Assembly (NCBI RefSeq): GCF_024790395.1
Contig: NZ_JAJISC010000005.1
Span: forward strand, 124,001-188,000
Direction: 5' to 3'
From: Halomonas dongshanensis
GTDB taxonomy: Bacteria > Pseudomonadota > Gammaproteobacteria > Pseudomonadales > Halomonadaceae
Length of the DNA: 64,000 bases
Under the pieces are notes generated by a model. That model saw only the letters and a list, made by a program, of their open reading frames with translations. It had not been told where the DNA came from and ran no database searches. The translations under genes were made by a program, and so were the position numbers. This document shows, one piece after another, positions 55,753 through 64,000 of the stretch (positions are counted from its first letter, which is position 1; every line of letters begins with the position of its first letter).

Positions 55753-57236
55753 TCGAGTCAGCCAAGCCGCAACCCTCGTCCATTGCCTATCCCGGCGCGC
55801 CGGGCATGCGTCGCATTCGCCGTATCCACTTCGTCGGCATCGGTGGGGCGGGTATGTGCGGGATTGCCGAGGTGCTGGCCAATCAGGGCTATCGCGTTAG
55901 CGGCAGCGACCTCAAAGCCTCTAGCGTGCTGGATCGGCTGCGCGAATGCGGCGTAGATATCGCCCTAGGCCATGCAGCAGAGCACGTGGAAGGGGCCGAC
56001 GTAGTGGTCGTCTCCAGCGCCATCGATGCCACTAACCCCGAGATTCGCTGGGCCTACGAACACCGCGTACCGGTGGTGCGTCGCGCCGAGATGCTCGCCG
56101 AGCTGATGCGCTTTCGTCACGGTATTGCCGTGGCGGGTACTCACGGCAAAACGACCACGACCAGCCTAACGGCCACGCTGCTGGCAGAAGGCGGGCTCGA
56201 TCCGACCTTCGTCATCGGCGGAAAGTTGACCAGCGCCGGGACCAATGCTCGCCTGGGCGAGGGCGATTATCTCGTTGCCGAGGCCGATGAGTCCGATGCC
56301 TCCTTTCTGCACCTGCAGCCGATGGTTGCCATCGTCACCAACGTCGATGCCGACCATATGAGCACCTACGGTGGCGACTTCGAGAAGCTCAAGGATACCT
56401 TCATCGAATTTCTGCACAATCTGCCGTTTTACGGTTTGGCCGTGCTCTGTATCGATGACCCCCACGTGCGCGGGCTACGCGACAAAATCAAGCGCCAGTT
56501 CGTTACCTACGGCTTCGATGCCGACGCTGACTACCGTATCGAGAACTTCACCCAGCAGGGCGGTGAGGTGGCCTTTACCGCGCTGCGCCCAGGTAACGCT
56601 GCCCCGCTCGACGTGCGCTTGGCGATGCCGGGGCGCCACAATGCGCTCAACGCCATGGCCGCCATTGTCGTGGCGACCGATGCCGGGGTGAGCGACGAGG
56701 CGATCCAGCGCGGGCTTGCAAGCTTTGCCGGGGTAGGGCGGCGCTTTCAGGTTCACGGTGAATTCGCTGCAGGCAATTTGGCCGAGAAGCATCAGAGTAG
56801 TGCGCCGATCATGCTGGTGGACGATTACGGCCATCACCCGCGCGAAGTCGAGATGGTGATCAAGGCGGTACGCGCCGGTTGGCCCGAACGGCGCTTGGTG
56901 ATGCTCTATCAGCCGCACCGCTATACCCGTACCCGCGATCTCTACGAGGACTTCGTGCGCGTACTCTCCCAGGTGGATACCCTGGTGCTGCTCGACGTTT
57001 ACAGCGCGGGCGAAGCGGTGATTCCGGGCGCCGAAGGGCGTACCCTGGCAGGCTCGATTCGCCAGCGCGGCGAGGTCGACCCGCTCTTTGTCGAGCACAA
57101 GCAGGAGCTGCCGACGCTGCTGGGGAACGTGCTGCGCCCTGGCGACATTCTAATCACGCAGGGTGCGGGTGACGTCGGCGGTATCTCGCTGCGACTAGCC
57201 CAGGCACAACTGGTACTCGACGAGGTGGCGTTATGA
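55749..57236 (+). CDS. murC: UDP-N-acetylmuramate:L-alanine ligase MurC
   Basis: MurC adds L-alanine to UDP-MurNAc, the first amino acid of the stem. The 495-residue protein has [17 protein letters not shown], the P-loop [16 protein letters not shown] and the C-terminal [16 protein letters not shown] segment, all MurC hallmarks. The GTG start (55749) overlaps the murG stop and the end overlaps ddlB (4 nt each). Confidence 0.97.
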   Translation: MIESAKPQPSSIAYPGAPGMRRIRRIHFVGIGGAGMCGIAEVLANQGYRVSGSDLKASSVLDRLRECGVDIALGHAAEHVEGADVVVVSSAIDATNPEIRWAYEHRVPVVRRAEMLAELMRFRHGIAVAGTHGKTTTTSLTATLLAEGGLDPTFVIGGKLTSAGTNARLGEGDYLVAEADESDASFLHLQPMVAIVTNVDADHMSTYGGDFEKLKDTFIEFLHNLPFYGLAVLCIDDPHVRGLRDKIKRQFVTYGFDADADYRIENFTQQGGEVAFTALRPGNAAPLDVRLAMPGRHNALNAMAAIVVATDAGVSDEAIQRGLASFAGVGRRFQVHGEFAAGNLAEKHQSSAPIMLVDDYGHHPREVEMVIKAVRAGWPERRLVMLYQPHRYTRTRDLYEDFVRVLSQVDTLVLLDVYSAGEAVIPGAEGRTLAGSIRQRGEVDPLFVEHKQELPTLLGNVLRPGDILITQGAGDVGGISLRLAQAQLVLDEVAL

Positions 57237-58183
57237 GCGAACGAGCAGCGGTAGGGCAGCAGGTGCGCGGCGATGGTCCCGTCGTAGTGGTCTATGGTGG
57301 CAGCTCCGCCGAGCGCGAGGTGTCGCTGAAAAGCGGTGCGGCGGTGCTCGCCGCGCTTAAGCGCCAAGGCGTAGCTGCCGTTGGCTACGATCCTCAAGAG
57401 GGCGGACTCGTTGGGCTTGAAGCGTTGGCGCCCTCCGCGGTCTTTATCGCCCTGCACGGTCGCGGCGGTGAGGATGGCACGCTGCAAGGGGCGCTCGAAC
57501 TGCTGGGCATTCCCTATACCGGTAGCGGCGTGTTGGCTTCGGCGCTGGGGATGGACAAGCAGCGCACCAAACAGGTTTGGCAGGCGCTTGGTCTGCCGAC
57601 GCCGGAGAGTATCATGCTCGCGCCCGATACCGAGTGGGCGGCCGTGGCATCGCAGTTGGGCTTCCCACTGGTGGTCAAGCCGGTTCATGAAGGCTCGACG
57701 CTGGGCATCAGCATCGTGCGCAGTGAAGCCGAGCTCGAAGCGGCCTACCGCGATGCGGCGACTTTCGACACCCAGATCATGGCCGAGCGCTTCGTCGCCG
57801 GTGAGGAGTATACGGTAACGCTTTTGGGCGAGACCGTGCTGCCTGTCATTCGCGTTGAGGTGCCGGGCGGTTTTTACGACTACGCCGCCAAGTATCTTTC
57901 CAATACCACCCAGTACCATTTGCCTTGCGGGCTTGATGAGGTCGACGAGCGGGCGCTTTCTGCGCTTTGCCAGCAGGCGTTTGCCGCTATGGGCGGACGA
58001 GGCTGGGGGCGTGTCGACGTTATGCGCGATGCCGAGGGGAGCTTTTGGCTGCTCGAGGTCAATACCGTACCCGGTATGACCGACCATAGTTTGGTTCCCC
58101 AGGCCGCGGCCCACGCGGGCATCGATTTCGATGAGCTAGTGGTGCGTATTTTGGCCACGGCGGAGAGCAAGAGCGCATCATGA
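57233..58183 (+). CDS. ddlB: D-alanine-D-alanine ligase DdlB
   Basis: DdlB makes the D-Ala-D-Ala dipeptide used by MurF. The 316-residue ATP-grasp protein has [42 protein letters not shown], the lysine in [15 protein letters not shown] and the C-terminal [20 protein letters not shown] that binds metal. It overlaps murC and ftsQ by 4 nt. Confidence 0.97.
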   Translation: MSERAAVGQQVRGDGPVVVVYGGSSAEREVSLKSGAAVLAALKRQGVAAVGYDPQEGGLVGLEALAPSAVFIALHGRGGEDGTLQGALELLGIPYTGSGVLASALGMDKQRTKQVWQALGLPTPESIMLAPDTEWAAVASQLGFPLVVKPVHEGSTLGISIVRSEAELEAAYRDAATFDTQIMAERFVAGEEYTVTLLGETVLPVIRVEVPGGFYDYAAKYLSNTTQYHLPCGLDEVDERALSALCQQAFAAMGGRGWGRVDVMRDAEGSFWLLEVNTVPGMTDHSLVPQAAAHAGIDFDELVVRILATAESKSAS

Positions 58184-58902
58184 AACGGCGTAACGCCTGG
58201 CTGGGAGTCATCCTCCTCGCTCTATTGATGGTCGCCGGAGGGCGCGCGCTATGGCTCTGGCTCGACCGCCCGATCGAGCGCGTGTCGATCCGTGGTGATT
58301 GGGAGTACGTGACCGCCGATTACCTGCGCGAGCAGCTCGCGCCTTTGGTCCAAAATGCCACTTGGCTCTCTGCTGATCTGGGCGAGTTGCGCGAGCGCGC
58401 GCTGGGAATTGGCTGGTTGCACGAAGTGCGTATCTCGCGTGAGTGGCCCAATGCGCTGCTTTTTGAGCTGGTCGAGCAGAGGCCGGTGGCGCGCTGGAAC
58501 GATACCTTTCTGCTCAATCCAGAGGGCGAGCCTTTCGCTTTTGTCCCGCTACGACCGCCCTCCGGGCTTCCCGATCTCGCTGGACCCGAGGGCAGCAGCG
58601 AAGAGGTGCTCGATTACTTCGAACGCCTCACGCCGCGCTTTACCATGCTTTCGCTCGACCTTACCCAACTGCGCCTCGAACCCAGGGGGGCTTGGCGTTT
58701 GCAGATCAATGATGGTACTTGGGTAATGCTCGGTCGGCGCGATCACGACATTCGCTTGGCGCGTCTTTTTGCTTCATGGCAGCGCGAGCTCTATCGCCAA
58801 GGCGAACATATCCGTTATATCGATCTGCGCTATCCCAATGGCGTGGCGGTTGCCTGGCACGGAGAAAGCGAATTCGACGAAAGCGACGGGGAAGGGGACT
58901 AA
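58180..58902 (+). CDS. ftsQ: Cell division protein FtsQ
   Basis: FtsQ connects early and late divisome proteins through FtsB and FtsL. The 240-residue protein has a short cytoplasmic N-terminus, one membrane helix (about 7-27), a POTRA domain (IERVSIRGDWEYVTADYLREQL) and a beta domain (WLHEVRISREWPNALLFELVEQRPVARWND). Unlike most gammaproteobacteria, the next gene, ftsA, does not follow closely. Confidence 0.94.
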   Translation: MKRRNAWLGVILLALLMVAGGRALWLWLDRPIERVSIRGDWEYVTADYLREQLAPLVQNATWLSADLGELRERALGIGWLHEVRISREWPNALLFELVEQRPVARWNDTFLLNPEGEPFAFVPLRPPSGLPDLAGPEGSSEEVLDYFERLTPRFTMLSLDLTQLRLEPRGAWRLQINDGTWVMLGRRDHDIRLARLFASWQRELYRQGEHIRYIDLRYPNGVAVAWHGESEFDESDGEGD

Positions 58903-59210
58903 GTTTCACTCGATAAGCAGTTTTGACTAAAAGTGAGTGACCGCCATCGCGGAAAATGCCTCAAACGGGGTTTAAATTCTTCTCTAAGCCCATTATTGTG
59001 GGCTTGAAACGGTCGTATTCTTGCTTTTGTTTCGATAACATGAGGCAGTCTTGGTGGGTGTGCCGCTTTTTTATCTTATTGGCGCCCATGGAAAGATACG
59101 TACAACAACTTGCGACCACTAGGCGGCTTAAAGGCAGATGAGTGAAAGTGCCTTCCGCGTGGCGCATAAAATAGTTTGGCTAGATCACTCACAAGGAGAA
59201 TTCCCGACTC
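58903..59210 (+). promoter_or_regulatory. 308-bp AT-richer intergenic region between ftsQ and ftsA
   Basis: The stretch is visibly richer in A and T than the genes around it. It holds an inverted repeat AAGCCCA-N6-TGGGCTT (58986-59005), several T-rich runs, a TAAAAT box (59167-59172) about 38 nt before ftsA, and a strong AAGGAG ribosome-binding site. Probably one or more ftsAZ promoters lie here, but no -35 element stands out. A 61-codon ORF (58956-59141) has no coding character. Confidence 0.45.
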
Positions 59211-60503
59211 ATGGCAGGCTCACCTAGCGCATCTAATATGGTGGTCGGGCTGGACATCGGAACGTCCAAAGTCGTGGCGATCGTCGGGCAACCCACCGAT
59301 GATGGTGGCATCGAAATCGCCGGTATCGGCTCCCACCCGTCGCGGGGGATGAAACGCGGGGTGGTCATCAACATCGAATCCACCGTGCAGTCCATCCAGC
59401 GGGCCGTCGAAGAGGCCGAGCTAATGGCTGGGTGCGATATTCACTCGGTTTACGTTGGTGTTGCCGGTAGTCATATCAGCTCGATGAACTCCGACGGTGT
59501 CGTGGCGATCAAGGAGCGTGAAGTCACGCCTTCCGATATCGACCGCGTTATCGACTCCGCCCGCGCCCGGGCAATCTCCGAAGGCCAGCGCGTGCTTCAT
59601 GTACTGCCTCAAGAGTTCTCGATCGATGCCCAAGGCGGTATTCGTGAGCCGCTGGGAATGTCGGGCGTGCGTCTCGAAGCCCAGGTTCACCTGGTCACGG
59701 CGGCACTCAACGCGGTGCAAAACATCGAAAAGTGCGTGCGTCGCTGTGGGCTCGAAGTCGATGCCATCATTCTCGAGCAACTGGCTTCCAGTATGGCGGT
59801 GCTCACCGAGGACGAGCGCGAACTCGGCGTCTGCATGGTCGATATCGGTGGCGGCACCACCGACATGGCGATCTTCACCGAAGGTGCCATTCGTCATACC
59901 GCCGTCATCCCAATTGCTGGCGACCAGGTGACCAACGATATCGCCATGGCCTTGCGTACGCCGACCCAGCACGCCGAAGAGATCAAGGTGAAGTACGCCT
60001 GCGCCTTAACTCAGCTGGCCGCCAGCGACGAAATGATCAAGGTGCCTAGCGTCGGTGATCGTTCAGCGCGGGACCTCTCGCGCCAAGCACTGGCCGAAGT
60101 TGTCGAGCCGCGCTACGAAGAGCTTTTTACCTTGGTGCGCGACGAACTGCGCCGCAGCGGTTACGCGGACATGGTTGCGGCTGGCGTGGTATTGACCGGC
60201 GGCACGTCGCGCATGGAAGGCGTCAGCGAGCTGGCCGAAGAGATCTTCCATATGCCGGTGCGCATCGCGTCACCGCAGAATGTCAAAGGGTTGTCGGACG
60301 TCGTACGCAATCCTATCTATGCAACCGGGGTTGGGTTGCTGCATTATGCCTTGCAGGAAGGCCGCCATGGGCACGGCACTGACAGCCACGGAGGAGGCCT
60401 GTCGGCGCACCACAAAGGGCGTCATGACGTCTCCCGGCGTGATATCAAGGAAGGTCATTCAGCGCTGGAAAGAATCAAGGGCTGGTTCAAAGGAAATTTC
60501 TGA
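59211..60503 (+). CDS. ftsA: Cell division actin-like protein FtsA
   Basis: FtsA anchors FtsZ to the membrane and recruits later division proteins. The 430-residue protein has the actin-fold motifs [30 protein letters not shown] and [13 protein letters not shown]. It ends with the amphipathic membrane-targeting helix [11 protein letters not shown]. Before that helix lies a linker with about eight histidines between residues 385 and 420, an uncommon composition. ftsZ follows after 34 nt. Confidence 0.97.
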   Translation: MAGSPSASNMVVGLDIGTSKVVAIVGQPTDDGGIEIAGIGSHPSRGMKRGVVINIESTVQSIQRAVEEAELMAGCDIHSVYVGVAGSHISSMNSDGVVAIKEREVTPSDIDRVIDSARARAISEGQRVLHVLPQEFSIDAQGGIREPLGMSGVRLEAQVHLVTAALNAVQNIEKCVRRCGLEVDAIILEQLASSMAVLTEDERELGVCMVDIGGGTTDMAIFTEGAIRHTAVIPIAGDQVTNDIAMALRTPTQHAEEIKVKYACALTQLAASDEMIKVPSVGDRSARDLSRQALAEVVEPRYEELFTLVRDELRRSGYADMVAAGVVLTGGTSRMEGVSELAEEIFHMPVRIASPQNVKGLSDVVRNPIYATGVGLLHYALQEGRHGHGTDSHGGGLSAHHKGRHDVSRRDIKEGHSALERIKGWFKGNF

Positions 60504-60537
60504 CAGGGCCGCAAATGCGGTTCAGGAGACGGGGCTT

Positions 60538-61716
60538 ATGTTCGAACTGGTAGATAACGCACCCTCGAGCAGTGCGGTCATCAAAGTCATCGGCGTTGGC
60601 GGCGGTGGGGGTAATGCCGTCAACCACATGGTGGAAAGCAATATCGAAGGCGTCGAGTTCATCTGCGCCAACACCGATGCTCAGGCGCTCAAGCGTGTAG
60701 CGGCCAAAACGGTGCTGCAACTCGGTGGTGAAATCACCAAGGGCCTCGGCGCTGGGGCCAACCCCGAGGTGGGGCGTCAGGCGGCTATGGAAGATCGCGA
60801 GCGTATCGCTGAGCTTCTTGGTGGTGCCGACATGGTCTTCATTACCGCAGGCATGGGCGGCGGTACCGGTACCGGCGGTGCGCCCGTCGTTGCGCAGGTG
60901 GCCAAGGAGCTGGGTATCCTCACTGTTGCCGTGGTGACGCGCCCGTTCCCCTTCGAGGGTCCCAAGCGCCAGCGCGCAGCAGAAGAGGGCATGAAGGAGC
61001 TATCCGAGCACGTCGACTCGCTGATCACCATTCCCAACGAAAAGCTGCTTTCGGTATTGGGCAAGAACGCGACGCTGTTGACGGCGTTCAGCGCTGCCAA
61101 CGACGTTCTGCTCGGAGCCGTTCAGGGTATCGCCGAGCTGATCACCAGCCCCGGCATCATCAACGTCGACTTTGCCGACGTGCGCACGGTGATGTCCGAA
61201 ATGGGTATGGCGATGATGGGTACCGGTGGCGCCACGGGCGAAAACCGCGCACGTGAAGCCGCTGAGAAGGCCATCCGCAGCCCCTTGCTGGAAGACATCG
61301 ACCTGCACGGCGCGCGCGGTATTCTGGTCAACATCACGGCAGGCCCCGATCTCTCCATCGGTGAGTTCAACGATGTTGGTGCTACCGTCCAAGAGTTCGC
61401 CTCTCAGGAAGCCACCATCGTGGTGGGGACCTCCATCGATATGGAGATGTCCGACGAGTTACGCGTTACTGTCGTGGCGGCCGGTTTGGACAGCCACAAG
61501 CCCAAGGTGGCGGCATCGCGGGAGCCTGCCCGTCGCGCCAATGCCGACGGCAACTCCGATTACCGCAAACTGCAGCAGCCGACGGTCATGCGTCAGCAGG
61601 CAACTGCTCGTGCGGAAGCCCCTGAAGCCAGCAAGCCGCGGCCCGAAAAGCGCCGTGCCACCGAGGCCGACGACTATCTCGATATCCCCGCTTTCCTGCG
61701 CCGCCAGGCGGATTGA
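60538..61716 (+). CDS. ftsZ: Cell division tubulin-like GTPase FtsZ
   Basis: FtsZ polymerises into the Z-ring. The 392-residue protein has the G-box [13 protein letters not shown], the tubulin signature [13 protein letters not shown], the T7 loop [11 protein letters not shown] and a C-terminal linker ending in the conserved peptide [15 protein letters not shown] that binds FtsA and ZipA. The start at 60538 gives the standard N-terminus [11 protein letters not shown]. The longer frame extending into ftsA is not used. Confidence 0.98.
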   Translation: MFELVDNAPSSSAVIKVIGVGGGGGNAVNHMVESNIEGVEFICANTDAQALKRVAAKTVLQLGGEITKGLGAGANPEVGRQAAMEDRERIAELLGGADMVFITAGMGGGTGTGGAPVVAQVAKELGILTVAVVTRPFPFEGPKRQRAAEEGMKELSEHVDSLITIPNEKLLSVLGKNATLLTAFSAANDVLLGAVQGIAELITSPGIINVDFADVRTVMSEMGMAMMGTGGATGENRAREAAEKAIRSPLLEDIDLHGARGILVNITAGPDLSIGEFNDVGATVQEFASQEATIVVGTSIDMEMSDELRVTVVAAGLDSHKPKVAASREPARRANADGNSDYRKLQQPTVMRQQATARAEAPEASKPRPEKRRATEADDYLDIPAFLRRQAD

Positions 61717-61766
61717 TCGTTGTTACTAGATGGCGATCAGACATCGCTATCACGTTCATAGTGCTT

Positions 61767-61801
61767 CAAACGAGGGTTTTATTGGTTAAAACCCTCGTTT
61801 G
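61767..61801 (+). terminator. Strong hairpin after ftsZ
   Basis: A perfect 15-bp stem (CAAACGAGGGTTTTA and its complement) with a 5-nt loop. No long T-run follows, so it may be an attenuator or mRNA-stabilising hairpin rather than a full terminator between ftsZ and lpxC. A second, weaker hairpin (GATGGCGAT with ATCGCTATC) lies at 61730-61752. Confidence 0.55.
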
Positions 61802-61875
61802 CTGTTAAAGTGAACACTGTTTGATAACTTCAATCCTGCGGTTCGTTTACCGTTACCAGAGTTCGACCACTGCCC

Positions 61876-62787
61876 ATGATCAGACAACGCACCCTTCAAA
61901 ACGTCATTCGCGCCACTGGAGTGGGGCTGCATTCTGGCAAGAAAGTCCATATGGCATTGCGCCCCGCGCCGGTCAACACAGGGATTGTGTTTGTCAGAAC
62001 CGATCTGGACCCCGTCGTCCACGTTCCCGCGTCCGCTCACCTGGTCGAAGACACCACGCTGTGCACTGCGCTCTCTCAAGATGGCGTCAAGGTAGCCACC
62101 GTCGAGCACCTCATGTCCGCTTTCGCCGGCCTGGGTATCGATAACGCTTACGTCGATCTTAGCGCGCCCGAAGTGCCGATCATGGATGGCAGTGCTAGCC
62201 CCTTCGTCTTTTTGATCCAGTCGGCGGGTATCCTCGAGCAGGAGGCGGCCAAGAAGTTTATCCGTATCAAGCGTGCGGTAACCGTGGTCGAGGGTGACAA
62301 AGAAGCGGTGTTTTTGCCCCATCAGGGCTTCAAAGTGTCGTTTTCGATCGATTTCGATCACCCGGTATTCGAACAGCAGAAGCAGACCGCGCTGATCGAT
62401 TTTTCGACCACCTCCTTCGTCAAGGAAGTGTCGCGCGCGCGTACCTTCGGTTTCATGCGCGATATCGAGTACCTGCGCTCCAATAACTTGGCGCTCGGTG
62501 GCAGTCTGGATAACGCCATCGTAGTCGACGACTACCGTATCGTTAACGAAGGTGGTCTGCGCTACGAAGACGAGTTCGTCAAACACAAGGTGCTCGATGC
62601 TATTGGTGACCTCTACCAGCTTGGCCATAGCTTGATCGGTGAGTTCCGTGGAGTGAAGTCAGGACACGCGCTGAATAACCGCCTGTGTCGCGAACTGCTC
62701 GCCCAGCCTGATGCCTTCGAGATCGTCACCTTCGAAGGTGAGCGCGCCGTCGCCCCGATCTCTTACGCGGCCACTGCCACGGCGTGA
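61876..62787 (+). CDS. lpxC: UDP-3-O-acyl-N-acetylglucosamine deacetylase LpxC
   Basis: LpxC carries out the committed, zinc-dependent step of lipid A synthesis. The 303-residue protein has the zinc ligand His78 in [16 protein letters not shown], the second and third ligands in [14 protein letters not shown], and the C-terminal [10 protein letters not shown] catalytic histidine. Length matches E. coli. It follows ftsZ as in nearly all gammaproteobacteria. Confidence 0.98.
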   Translation: MIRQRTLQNVIRATGVGLHSGKKVHMALRPAPVNTGIVFVRTDLDPVVHVPASAHLVEDTTLCTALSQDGVKVATVEHLMSAFAGLGIDNAYVDLSAPEVPIMDGSASPFVFLIQSAGILEQEAAKKFIRIKRAVTVVEGDKEAVFLPHQGFKVSFSIDFDHPVFEQQKQTALIDFSTTSFVKEVSRARTFGFMRDIEYLRSNNLALGGSLDNAIVVDDYRIVNEGGLRYEDEFVKHKVLDAIGDLYQLGHSLIGEFRGVKSGHALNNRLCRELLAQPDAFEIVTFEGERAVAPISYAATATA

Positions 62788-62830
62788 CCATCGACGCAGT
62801 CTAGCTAATTGCCTTGATTTAGAACCTTTT

Positions 62831-62858
62831 GAAAAAGCACCGCATGCGGTGCTTTTTC
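62831..62858. terminator. Bidirectional terminator between lpxC and dciA
   Basis: A perfect 28-bp palindrome, with G-A5 at one end, GCACCGCATGCGGTGC in the centre and T5-C at the other. It can work as a terminator in either direction for the convergent genes. Confidence 0.88.
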
Positions 62859-62903
62859 TATTACGCTTTATTGGTTTTTATCCCTCACCCCCTCACTTGA
62901 AGC

Positions 62904-63386
62904 CTAATCCTCGGTTTTTTTTGCATGGGAGGCGAGGCGTTGGAGTGCGCGTTTGAGAGCCGGATCGTCGGTGTCGCTGGCGCACTCTGCCAGAGTCTGG
63001 CCTGCCTGGGAGGAGAGCGTGCGTGTCACCTTGGGTGGTGTTTTGACGGGGCGGACGGGGCGCACCTTGAAGGTCAGCCCCTCGAGGCGCTCAAAGCCCG
63101 GCAGCTGGTGCAACAAGCCCAAAAGCCGTGGCTGCTCGAAGCGTAGCCAGGTCACCCAACTGGCTTGGTTGCTGATGATGGTCAGTCGTCCACTATGAAA
63201 GCCGCCTACATGGACGTACTCACGCATCTGTTCGGGCAGGTGAGCGCGCAAGTGCTGCTGAGCCTGCTCGATCAGTCGCGACTGACGCATCAAAAGTCCC
63301 ACGCCTTCACGCGTGTTTGGGCCTGCCGATGCGTTGAGCAGACGGGCAATGGGCTGGGCGCGCGAACGCTTAACCTTTATACTCAT
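62904..63386 (-). CDS. dciA: Replicative helicase loader DciA (DUF721)
   Basis: DciA is the ancestral loader of the DnaB helicase in bacteria lacking DnaC. The 160-residue protein has an N-terminal DUF721 domain (IARLLNASAGPNTREGVGLL and SWVTWLRFEQPRLLGLL) and a basic, flexible C-terminal tail. The location between lpxC and secA matches that of dciA in Pseudomonas. The start MSIKVKRSRAQP at 63386 is preferred over an extension to 63500 that would overlap the next gene. Confidence 0.88.
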   Translation of the reverse strand: MSIKVKRSRAQPIARLLNASAGPNTREGVGLLMRQSRLIEQAQQHLRAHLPEQMREYVHVGGFHSGRLTIISNQASWVTWLRFEQPRLLGLLHQLPGFERLEGLTFKVRPVRPVKTPPKVTRTLSSQAGQTLAECASDTDDPALKRALQRLASHAKKTED

Positions 63387-63493
63387 GCACCTGATTCCTA
63401 CGCTGTTTCCAACAGCCGCTGCGAATAGCGCCGCCGCGCAGAGAGTGCGCGCGCGTCCACGCCAGATTAACACGCCAGGAGCTTGCCGACAGT

Positions 63494-63853
63494 ATGTCAT
63501 CCGCCGACCTCATCCTACCTCGCTGTGAGCGGCGCGCGCGCCGTCATGGGCGAGCGCGCTGGTGGTTTGCGGGGCTCTTGGTCGGCTGCCTGCTTCCCGC
63601 TGGGTTAAGCGGAATCGACACTCTGCGAGGCAGCGAGCGTGTCGCTAGCGTTTATCTGTGGATGCCGGCGCTTTTACGCGTTCAGCAGTGGGTGGCCAAG
63701 CGCCAACGTATTCTGGCACGGCGCCCGCGTCGTCGGCATCCTGTTAGGCGCGTGAAAGCGCATTTGCCTGCGCTTCGGCCACTGCTCAAAGTCGCCGATC
63801 TCGATGTGCTCACCTTGCGTGGACCGCCCTGTGCCCCAACCTCTACGTCATAG
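63494..63853 (+). CDS. Putative SecM-like secretion monitor / translational-arrest peptide upstream of secA
   Basis: This 119-residue ORF ends 63 nt before secA, where secM stands in E. coli. It has a basic N-terminus and a hydrophobic, signal-like stretch (about residues 22-40, ARWWFAGLLVGCLLPAGLSG). A very basic middle follows, then R109-G110-P111-P112 close to the end. R-x-G-P and R-A-P-P are known arrest-motif patterns (SecM, ApdA/ApdP). The codons after RGPP can base-pair with the secA ribosome-binding region (see 63835-63910), so stalling there would free secA. The function is inferred from context and motif, not from overall similarity. Shine-Dalgarno AGGAG lies 12 nt before the ATG, slightly far. 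Confidence 0.65.
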   Translation: MSSADLILPRCERRARRHGRARWWFAGLLVGCLLPAGLSGIDTLRGSERVASVYLWMPALLRVQQWVAKRQRILARRPRRRHPVRRVKAHLPALRPLLKVADLDVLTLRGPPCAPTSTS

Positions 63854-63910
63854 CCATTATTTATTCAGATGAATGAGACGATTCGTTCGGGTCGCTCGTA
63901 GACAGTTGGG
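63835..63910 (+). promoter_or_regulatory. Predicted RNA structure sequestering the secA Shine-Dalgarno
   Basis: CCCAAC (63835-63840) pairs with GTTGGG (63905-63910), and TCTACG (63842-63847) pairs with CGTAGA (63897-63902). This gives 12 pairs with a 1x2 internal loop. The GGGA Shine-Dalgarno of secA (63908-63911) is mostly inside. The loop holds a second hairpin GAATGAG-ACGA-TTCGTTC (63871-63888). A ribosome stalled at the RGPP codons (63818-63829) would reach the CCCAAC strand and open the outer 6 bp. Confidence 0.6.
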
Positions 63911-63916
63911 ATTTTC

Positions 63917-64000
63917 ATGATCAATAGTTTGTTGCGTAAAGTCGTCGGCTCCAAGAACGATCGCGAAGTCAAACGGATGCACAAGAGCGTCCAGCATATC
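63917..64000 (+). CDS. secA: Preprotein translocase ATPase SecA, N-terminal fragment (cut by window edge)
   Basis: Only 28 codons are visible: MINSLLRKVVGSKNDREVKRM and onward. This is the typical SecA N-terminus, an amphipathic lipid-binding helix followed by GSxNDRxxKxM. SecA drives protein export through SecYEG. The ribosome-binding site GGGA lies 5 nt before the ATG and can be masked by pairing with the end of the upstream ORF. Confidence 0.95.
   Translation, partial: MINSLLRKVVGSKNDREVKRMHKSVQHI

Noticed and set aside
58956-59141. 61-codon ORF in the ftsQ-ftsA gap
   Set aside because: No ribosome-binding site, and its Cys, Trp and Phe content is unlike neighbouring genes. The region looks regulatory.

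Overview
The window is a GC-rich chromosomal segment of a gammaproteobacterium, most likely a Halomonas-type organism (Halomonadaceae). That assignment is inferred from gene order and protein character; no database search was run. It is almost wholly core genome. There are 62 protein-coding genes, two of them cut by the window ends (gpsA on the left, secA on the right), plus the RNase P RNA gene. I see no tRNA, rRNA, CRISPR array, prophage or intact insertion sequence. One miniature inverted-repeat element (35051-35195) lies directly behind zapE. Layout, left to right. (1) 1-4200: the end of gpsA, sixA, and the reverse-strand gatCAB operon (tRNA amidotransferase). (2) 4450-16523: mreBCD (rod shape), maf, rng, yhdP and tldD, then darP on the reverse strand and pmbA. 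(3) 16544-23721, reverse strand: kdsD, kdsC, lptC, lptA, lptB, rpoN, hpf, ptsN, rapZ and ptsO. These make Kdo, export LPS, and carry the sigma-54 and nitrogen-PTS functions. (4) 23915-30832: mlaFEDCB (outer-membrane lipid asymmetry), ibaG, murA, hisG and hisD. (5) 30936-40208: a DegS/AlgW-type protease, a Nif3-like protein, zapG, zapE, rplM-rpsI, petABC (cytochrome bc1) and sspA-sspB. (6) 40298-43443, reverse strand: lpoA, yraN, diaA and dolP, with rsmI divergent. (7) 44547-62787: rnpB and the full division/cell-wall (dcw) cluster from rsmH to lpxC, mostly with 4-nt start/stop overlaps. (8) 62904-64000: dciA, a small secretion-monitor-like ORF, and the start of secA. The genes centre on building and dividing the envelope: peptidoglycan precursors (murA, murC-G, mraY, ddlB), septal and lateral wall machines (ftsILQWAZ, mreBCD, lpoA), LPS (lpxC, kdsCD, lptABC), phospholipid traffic (mla, yhdP) and protein export (secA). 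The strongest candidate for something new is the 119-residue ORF upstream of secA. It has a signal-anchor-like N-terminus and an R-G-P-P motif nine residues from its end. Its last codons can pair in two 6-bp blocks with the secA ribosome-binding region. This is the architecture expected of a SecM-type translational-arrest sensor. Other points of interest are the element that rewrote the zapE stop codon, a switch-like rplM leader, a probable AUC start for mreC, a sigma-54-like site before rpoN, and a perfect 18-bp palindrome where mraZ would be expected.
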